Assembly: GCA_027483505.1 (NCBI GenBank)
Contig: JAIXUP010000006.1
Span: forward strand, 1-64,000
Origin: Hyphomicrobiales bacterium
Lineage (GTDB): Bacteria; Pseudomonadota; Alphaproteobacteria; Rhizobiales; Beijerinckiaceae
DNA length: 64,000 bases
Direction: 5' to 3'
Below, piece after piece: positions 58,752-64,000 of this stretch. How positions within the stretch are numbered: the stretch's first letter is position 1; each line of letters begins with the position of its first letter. The translations under genes were made by a program, and so were the position numbers. The notes under the pieces were generated by a model that saw only the letters and a list, made by a program, of their open reading frames with translations, ran no database searches and was not told where the DNA came from.

Positions 58752-58786
58752 GTTCGCATCGCGAACATGAAGCACGCATCGCGAAC
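58752..58786. promoter_or_regulatory. Tandem candidate IclR operators before TRAP operon
   Basis: GTTCGCATCGCGAAC (58752-58766, perfect inverted repeat) and GCACGCATCGCGAAC (58772-58786), 20-bp period. Confidence 0.6.
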
Positions 58787-58839
58787 TTCTTGCGCCGGTA
58801 TTCAAAACCTGTTTAGTTCGTCGAAAGAGGCCGTCCCCT

Positions 58840-59424
58840 GTGCTCTGCACGAGGCTGGCGAAGGGTTGGGGAGACTGGACCTTGAAGGCAGCCGTGCGAT
58901 CGACCCTGGCCCTGCTCGAACGGCTCAACACCGCCGTCTACTACCTGATCGGGGCCATTCTCGCCCTGATCTCCGTGGTCGTGCTGGGGCAGGTGCTGGT
59001 CCGCTTTGTCCTGACGCATCTTGGCCTCAACATCTCGGCGCCGTGGACGGAAGAGCTGGCGCGCTTCCTGCTGGTCTGGCTGATCTTCCTGGGCGCGGCG
59101 GTCGGCTGCAGGCGCATGCAGCTGATCTCGCTGGACTTCGTGCTGAAGGCGCTTCCGGGCCTGATCGGGCAGGCGGCGCGCTACCTGTCGCTGGGCCTTT
59201 GCCTCTACCTCTTCCTGCTGCTGGTGATCTATGGCCACCAGTTCGTCCGCATCATCGGCGCGAGCGAACTGAGCCCGGTGATGCAGATATCCAAGTCCTG
59301 GGTTTACTGGGCCATGCCTGCGGGTGGCGCGCTCATGATCATCAACACGCTTGCCTTCATCGCCGAGGCGATCATCGACGGCAAGGACATCCGCAACGCC
59401 GGCGGCATCGCGGACACGGATTGA
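58840..59424 (+). CDS. TRAP transporter small permease (DctQ)
   Basis: APWTEELARFLLVWLIFLGAAVGCRRMQLISLDFV; followed by DctM. Confidence 0.88.
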   Translation: MLCTRLAKGWGDWTLKAAVRSTLALLERLNTAVYYLIGAILALISVVVLGQVLVRFVLTHLGLNISAPWTEELARFLLVWLIFLGAAVGCRRMQLISLDFVLKALPGLIGQAARYLSLGLCLYLFLLLVIYGHQFVRIIGASELSPVMQISKSWVYWAMPAGGALMIINTLAFIAEAIIDGKDIRNAGGIADTD

Positions 59425-59428
59425 TCCC

Positions 59429-60700
59429 ATGACTTTTCTGATCGTCATCATGCTGGCCCTGTTCGCGCTGAGCGTGCCGATCGCCTTTGCGCTCGGGATC
59501 GCCGCGCTGCCCTTCTTTCTGGAGCGCCGCCTGCCCCTGATCGCCATCCCGCAGGTGATCTTCGATTCGATGGACTCCTTCGTGCTTCTGGCGGTGCCGC
59601 TCTATGTCCTGGCCGGCCGACTGATGATGACCGGTGGGGTGGCGCGGCGTCTGGTCGAGTTCGCGGTGTCGCTCGTCGGCTTCCTGCGCGGCGGGCTTGC
59701 TGCGGCGACTGTGCTCACCTCGATGCTGTTCGCCACGATCTCGGGCTCCTCCGCCGCCACTGCGGCCGCGATCGGCTCGACGCTGATCCCCGAAATGGAG
59801 CGCAAGAAGTACCCCCGGCCCTTTGCCGCAGCCGTCGTCGCCTCATCAGGCGAGCTCGGCGTCATCATCCCGCCATCGGTTCCGATGGTGATCTATGCCG
59901 TGATCACCGGCGTTTCGATCACCGATCTGTTCATCGCCGGCATCCTGCCAGGCATCATGATCGGGCTTTCGCTGATCCTGACCATTGTCGTGGTGTCCTC
60001 GATCCGAAATTACGGCGAGCGGGAGCCGTTTCAGCTGAAGCCCTATGTCGCCAACATCGGCGTCGCGACAAAGCGCGCGGCCCTGTCGCTGGTGATGCCG
60101 TTCATCATCCTGGGCGGCATCTATGGCGGCGTGTTCACCCCGACGGAAGCGGCGGTCGTCGCCGTCGCTTACGCACTGTTTCTCGGCTGTATCGTCTATC
60201 GCGAAATTCCGCTGAAGGCGCTGCCGCGGATCTTCGCGGAATCCGCCTTCACCTCGTCGATCGTCATGATCATCGTCGGCTTCGCCTTTGTCTTCGCCTA
60301 TGCGCTGGCGCTGATGCAGGCGCCGCAGCAGGTGGCGGCGGCCATTCGCGGCGTCTCCAGCGATCCGATGGTGTTCCTGCTGCTGGTCAACCTGTTCCTG
60401 TTCGTCGTCGGCATGTTCATGGAGACCTTCGCGGCGATCATCATCCTGGCGCCGGTGCTGGCGCCCGTGGCGCAGCAACTGGGGATAGACCCTGTGCATT
60501 TCGGGCTGATCATGATCGTCAATCTCGCGATTGGCATGGTCACCCCGCCGGTGGGCGTCAATCTTTTCGTCGCCTGCGGCATCGCCAACATCACCATGGA
60601 GCAGCTCATGCGGCCGCTTCTGGTGTTCCTTGCGGTGCTCATCATCAACATGTTCATCATCACCTATGTGCCGTGGCTCAGCCTCGCGCTCATCCGGTGA
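59429..60700 (+). CDS. TRAP transporter large permease (DctM)
   Basis: DSFVLLAVPLYVLAGRLMMTGGVARRLVEFA; ATISGSSAATAAAIGSTLIPEM; GELGVIIPPSVPMVIYAVITGVSI. Confidence 0.95.
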   Translation: MTFLIVIMLALFALSVPIAFALGIAALPFFLERRLPLIAIPQVIFDSMDSFVLLAVPLYVLAGRLMMTGGVARRLVEFAVSLVGFLRGGLAAATVLTSMLFATISGSSAATAAAIGSTLIPEMERKKYPRPFAAAVVASSGELGVIIPPSVPMVIYAVITGVSITDLFIAGILPGIMIGLSLILTIVVVSSIRNYGEREPFQLKPYVANIGVATKRAALSLVMPFIILGGIYGGVFTPTEAAVVAVAYALFLGCIVYREIPLKALPRIFAESAFTSSIVMIIVGFAFVFAYALALMQAPQQVAAAIRGVSSDPMVFLLLVNLFLFVVGMFMETFAAIIILAPVLAPVAQQLGIDPVHFGLIMIVNLAIGMVTPPVGVNLFVACGIANITMEQLMRPLLVFLAVLIINMFIITYVPWLSLALIR

Positions 60701-60721
60701 CAACCAGAGGGAGGAACTGAC

Positions 60722-61720
60722 ATGGCGTTTCTGCGAGTGATTGGAGCGGCCCTGCTCGGGCTGGCAAGCCTTGTCGGGGCTGCCAAAGCACAGGCCCCGA
60801 TCGAGATGAACATCGGCCATGTGCTGAGCGAACGCAGCTTCTATCATGTGGCCGGCCTCAAGTTCAAAGAACTGATGGAGGCCCGCTCCAATGGCCGGGT
60901 GAAGGTCAATGTGCAGTGCTGCGGTGCGCTCGGCAACGAAGGCCGCATCATCCAGTCTGTCCGCACGGGGGTGATCGACGCCGGCTTCTACGGTCTCGGC
61001 TCGCTTGAATCGACGATCCCTGAGTATCGTGTCCTGTCGTTGCCGCACCTGTTCGACAACCGGACGCAGGCGGAGCGCATCCTGCGCGGCGCGGTCGGCG
61101 AGCGGCTTCTCAAGCTGGTCGAACCGCATGGCATGATCGGGCTCGCCTTCGGCGCGATCTTCGAGCGCCAGATCGCCACGCGCGACAAGGCCATCAACAC
61201 GCCGGCCGACCTGCGGGGCCTGAAGATCCGCGTGCTGCAGACTCCGGGCTGGGTGCAGGCCTATACTGCGGTCGGAGCGCAGCCAACGCCGATGGCCTAT
61301 GGCGAGGTCTTCCTGGCCATGCAGAACGGTGTCGTCGATGCGCTCGAAGTGTCCCCCGATGCGATGGTGGCGGACCGTTTCATGGAAGTCGCCAAGCACT
61401 ATGCCCTGACCCGCTTCCACCAGTCGACCACGATGTTTGTGTTCTCGCAGGCCAAGTTCAATGCGCTCCCGGCCGACATCCAGGCCATGGTCCGCGCGGT
61501 CACGCCGGAAGCCGTGCAGGCCGGGCTCGACTTCCACAACAAGTTTGGTGACGAGTCGCTCGCTGCGGTTCGCGCCAAGGGCATCGCCGTGACCGAACCG
61601 GCAATCGGACCGTTCCGCGAGGCCTCGCGGCCGTCATGGGATATCATCCTGCGTGATGCCGGCGCCAACGGCCGGGCTCTGGCCGATGAAATCGAGGCCG
61701 CCCGGCGCGCCATGAACTGA
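60722..61720 (+). CDS. TRAP transporter substrate-binding protein (DctP)
   Basis: Signal peptide; MNIGHVLSERSFYHVAGLKFKELMEARSNGRVKVNV; LRGLKIRVLQTPGWVQAYTAVGAQPTPMAYGEVFLAMQNGVVDALE. Confidence 0.94.
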   Translation: MAFLRVIGAALLGLASLVGAAKAQAPIEMNIGHVLSERSFYHVAGLKFKELMEARSNGRVKVNVQCCGALGNEGRIIQSVRTGVIDAGFYGLGSLESTIPEYRVLSLPHLFDNRTQAERILRGAVGERLLKLVEPHGMIGLAFGAIFERQIATRDKAINTPADLRGLKIRVLQTPGWVQAYTAVGAQPTPMAYGEVFLAMQNGVVDALEVSPDAMVADRFMEVAKHYALTRFHQSTTMFVFSQAKFNALPADIQAMVRAVTPEAVQAGLDFHNKFGDESLAAVRAKGIAVTEPAIGPFREASRPSWDIILRDAGANGRALADEIEAARRAMN

Positions 61721-61933
61721 GCCCGCAATCCCCGGCATGCGTGGCCGAGCGGTCGGATGCGCATGCCGGTCTGCAACCCCTGATGATATGCCGGCTCTTG
61801 CGGCCGCCCTGCGGCGGCTTGACGGCGCACCGGGCGCCTTCTTTATAGGTCATAGATCCCTGTCGGCGCGGCGGCCCTTGTCTGCCTCGCGTCTGACAGC
61901 GCCCGGATTGCGCCCGTCCCGAAAGTCGAAGCC

Positions 61934-62893
61934 TTGCCCAAGCTGAGTGTCCCGCTCCACAGCACCGATCGTGATTTCCGCGGCTATGGCTCAAGCCCGC
62001 CGTCCATCGGTTGGCCGCGCGACGCCCGGCTGGCGCTCTCGATCGTGGTCAATGTCGAGGAAGGGGCTGAGCTGTCGCTCGGCGCGGGCGATGCAACGAA
62101 CGAGTTCATCTATGAGGCGGTCGAGAAGGTCGAGGGCGTGCGCGACCTGTGCATGGAAAGCCACTATGAGTATGGCACGCGTCGTGGCTGGGCCCGCATA
62201 AGGGCCGCGCTGAAGGCCCATGGCGCCCATGCCACCCTCAATGCCTGCGGCCGGGCGCTGGCCTTGTCGCCCTGGCTGGCCGCAGAGGCGGTGGCGGACG
62301 GCCACGAGGTGTCGTCGCATGGCTGGCGCTGGGAGCGCCAGGTCCACATGGGCGAGGTCGAGGAAAGGCAGGTGATCGCCCGCGCCGTCGACGCCATCAC
62401 GGCGACCTCCGGCACGCCGCCCGTAGGCTGGCACACCCGCTCGGCAACCTCGCCCAACACGCGGCGGCTGCTGATCGAGCATGGCGGATTTCTGTACGAT
62501 TCCAACGCCTACAATGATGACCTGCCCTACATGGTCAGCCAGAACGGGCGCGATCTTGTTGTCCTGCCCTATGCCTTCGACACCAACGACATGCGGTTCC
62601 AGCCCGGCGGCGGCTTTGTGCAGGGCGATGACTTCGCCCGCTACTGCATCGCCTGTTTCGACCGCCTTTATGCGGAAGGCGCTCATGAGCCGCGCATGAT
62701 GTCCGTCGGCCTGCATCTGCGCATCATCGGCCGGCCCGCCCGCATCGGAGGGCTGGAATCCTTTCTGAACCACGCAGCCAGCAAGCCGGGGATCTGGTTC
62801 GCAAGGCGCGATGAGATCGCCCATGCCTGGCGCGATGGCCTGGGGCTGGAGCGCTGGCAGCCGAGGCAGCCGCTTTCTCGGTTCGTCGCCTGA
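61934..62893 (+). CDS. Polysaccharide deacetylase family (PuuE allantoinase-like), tandem copy A
   Basis: LALSIVVNVEEGAELSLGAGD...YGTRRGWARI...HEVSSHGWRWERQ; TTG start. Confidence 0.86.
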   Translation: MPKLSVPLHSTDRDFRGYGSSPPSIGWPRDARLALSIVVNVEEGAELSLGAGDATNEFIYEAVEKVEGVRDLCMESHYEYGTRRGWARIRAALKAHGAHATLNACGRALALSPWLAAEAVADGHEVSSHGWRWERQVHMGEVEERQVIARAVDAITATSGTPPVGWHTRSATSPNTRRLLIEHGGFLYDSNAYNDDLPYMVSQNGRDLVVLPYAFDTNDMRFQPGGGFVQGDDFARYCIACFDRLYAEGAHEPRMMSVGLHLRIIGRPARIGGLESFLNHAASKPGIWFARRDEIAHAWRDGLGLERWQPRQPLSRFVA

Positions 62894-63798
62894 TGAGCCC
62901 TCCGGTGCGCGATCTGGTCGGCTATGGCGGGCGGTGGCCAGAGATCACCTGGCCCGGCGGCCGAAAGCTTGCCGTGTCGGTGGTTGTCAACTTCGAGGAA
63001 GGCGCCGAGCTGCAGGTCGGCGACGGCGATCCTGTCTCCGAACGCATGGGCGAGGTGATCAGCGTCGTCGAGCCCGGCGTACGTGACATCGGGCAGGAGC
63101 AGATTTTCGGCTACGGCATGCGGGCCGGGCTGTGGCGCATGCTGGATGCGCTCGATGGCGCAAGGCTTCCCGCCACGTTCTTCTTCTGTGGACGGGCGGT
63201 TGAGCGTGTTCCGTCACTGGCGGCGGAGGTCACTCGGCGCGGGCATGAGCCTGCCGTGCATGGCTGGCGCTGGACGCCGCACAGCGCCTACGCTGCCGCT
63301 GCCGACGAGGCCCGCGACATCGCGCGCTGCGTCAATGTCATCGAGAATGCGACCGGCACGGCCCCGCTCGGCTTCTTCTGCCGGGGCAGCGAGAGCCCGA
63401 GGACCCGCGCCTTGCTGGCGGAACAGGGCTTTCTCTACAGCTCGAACGCCTTCGATGACGATCTGCCTTACTGGGACCGGTCGGTTTCGCCGCCGCTGCT
63501 GATCGTGCCCTATGCGCTCGACAGCAACGACATGAAGTTCTTCCACCCCAACGGCTTTGTGCGGGCATCCGAGATGGTCGACTATGTCAGCGACGCGTTG
63601 TCTATGCTGATTGCGGAGGCGAAAGCGGGCAAGCCGCGCCTGCTCAACATCGGCTTCCATTTGCGCATCGTCGGCCGGCCGGCGCGGTTCAAGGCCTTTG
63701 CCGACATTCTGGCATTGCTCAGTCGGCACGAGGCTGATGTCTGGGTGGCGACGAGGTCCGACATCGCGCGCAGCTTTGCCGCGCAATGTCCGGCCTGA
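62893..63798 (+). CDS. Polysaccharide deacetylase family (PuuE allantoinase-like), tandem copy B
   Basis: LAVSVVVNFEEGAELQVGDGD...YGMRAGLWRMLDAL...PATFFFCGRAVE...HEPAVHGWRW. Confidence 0.87.
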   Translation: MSPPVRDLVGYGGRWPEITWPGGRKLAVSVVVNFEEGAELQVGDGDPVSERMGEVISVVEPGVRDIGQEQIFGYGMRAGLWRMLDALDGARLPATFFFCGRAVERVPSLAAEVTRRGHEPAVHGWRWTPHSAYAAAADEARDIARCVNVIENATGTAPLGFFCRGSESPRTRALLAEQGFLYSSNAFDDDLPYWDRSVSPPLLIVPYALDSNDMKFFHPNGFVRASEMVDYVSDALSMLIAEAKAGKPRLLNIGFHLRIVGRPARFKAFADILALLSRHEADVWVATRSDIARSFAAQCPA

Positions 63799-63803
63799 GG
63801 CCA

Positions 63804-64000
63804 TCACGTGCGGCTGTTGTAGCGCGTATGCGGCTCGCCCCGCTCGGCATCAAGCCAGCCGTCGTAGAAGGCCCGCACATGCGGAAACACGGCGCGTGAC
63901 AGCTGTTTGCGCTGCTGCTCCGCCTCGCTGGGCGGTTGCCGGAGCAGATCTGCGATCTCCTCCAGCACCGCGTCGCGGTCGAGCCGGGTGAAACGGCCCC
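63804..64000 (-). CDS. C-terminal part of an unidentified protein running off the window
   Basis: Open minus frame from edge to TGA at 63804: GRFTRLDRDAVLEEIADLLRQPPSEAEQQRKQLSRAVFPHVRAFYDGWLDAERGEPHTRYNSRT; not in track because the start lies outside. Confidence 0.5.
   Translation of the reverse strand, partial: GRFTRLDRDAVLEEIADLLRQPPSEAEQQRKQLSRAVFPHVRAFYDGWLDAERGEPHTRYNSRT

Noticed and set aside
59846-61537. 563-aa minus-strand ORF opposite dctM/dctP
   Set aside because: Shadow ORF; Asp/His/Arg-rich composition is the antisense of hydrophobic TM codons.
1-64000. CRISPR array, phage genes or rRNA
   Set aside because: No regularly spaced direct repeats, cas, phage structural or rRNA sequence seen on reading.

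Overview
High-GC alphaproteobacterial window (probably Hyphomicrobiales-like, judged from gene content only). Part 1 (about 0.08-17.0 kb) is a photosynthesis gene cluster: crtI-crtB, a 50-aa membrane ORF, a DUF3830 gene, crtC/crtD (minus), crtE-crtF-bchCXYZ-pufQBALMC. It carries PpsR/CrtJ-type TGT-N12-ACA operators, with 8-bp-spaced pairs before bchC and pufQ, and ends at a strong terminator and a CAU-anticodon tRNA. Part 2 (17.2-32 kb) is mixed: an OsmC-like N-terminal remnant, sulfurtransferase, LysE, metZ, a SAM-II-like riboswitch upstream of metNIQ, an SsuABC/TauABC-like ABC system, Lrp, ferredoxin-NADP reductase, a truncated DUF2177 gene, a GbsR/MarR regulator and a cyanide-insensitive-type bd oxidase (cioAB). 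Part 3 (32-63.8 kb) is a large accessory catabolic island: class III aminotransferase, ATP-NAD kinase-like protein, a divergent split GcvP-like pair without gcvT/gcvH, GST, three NodB/PuuE-type deacetylases, two fused [2Fe-2S]/FAD opine-oxidase-like subunits with two DadA-like partners, two DapA-like aldolases, four SDRs, an OYE, a TIM-barrel isomerase, an ABC and a TRAP importer, and an IclR regulator. Recurring GTTCGC-N3-GCGAAC-like palindromes suggest one IclR regulon. The island is the best candidate here for an undescribed system. All calls come from reading the sequence; no database search was run.
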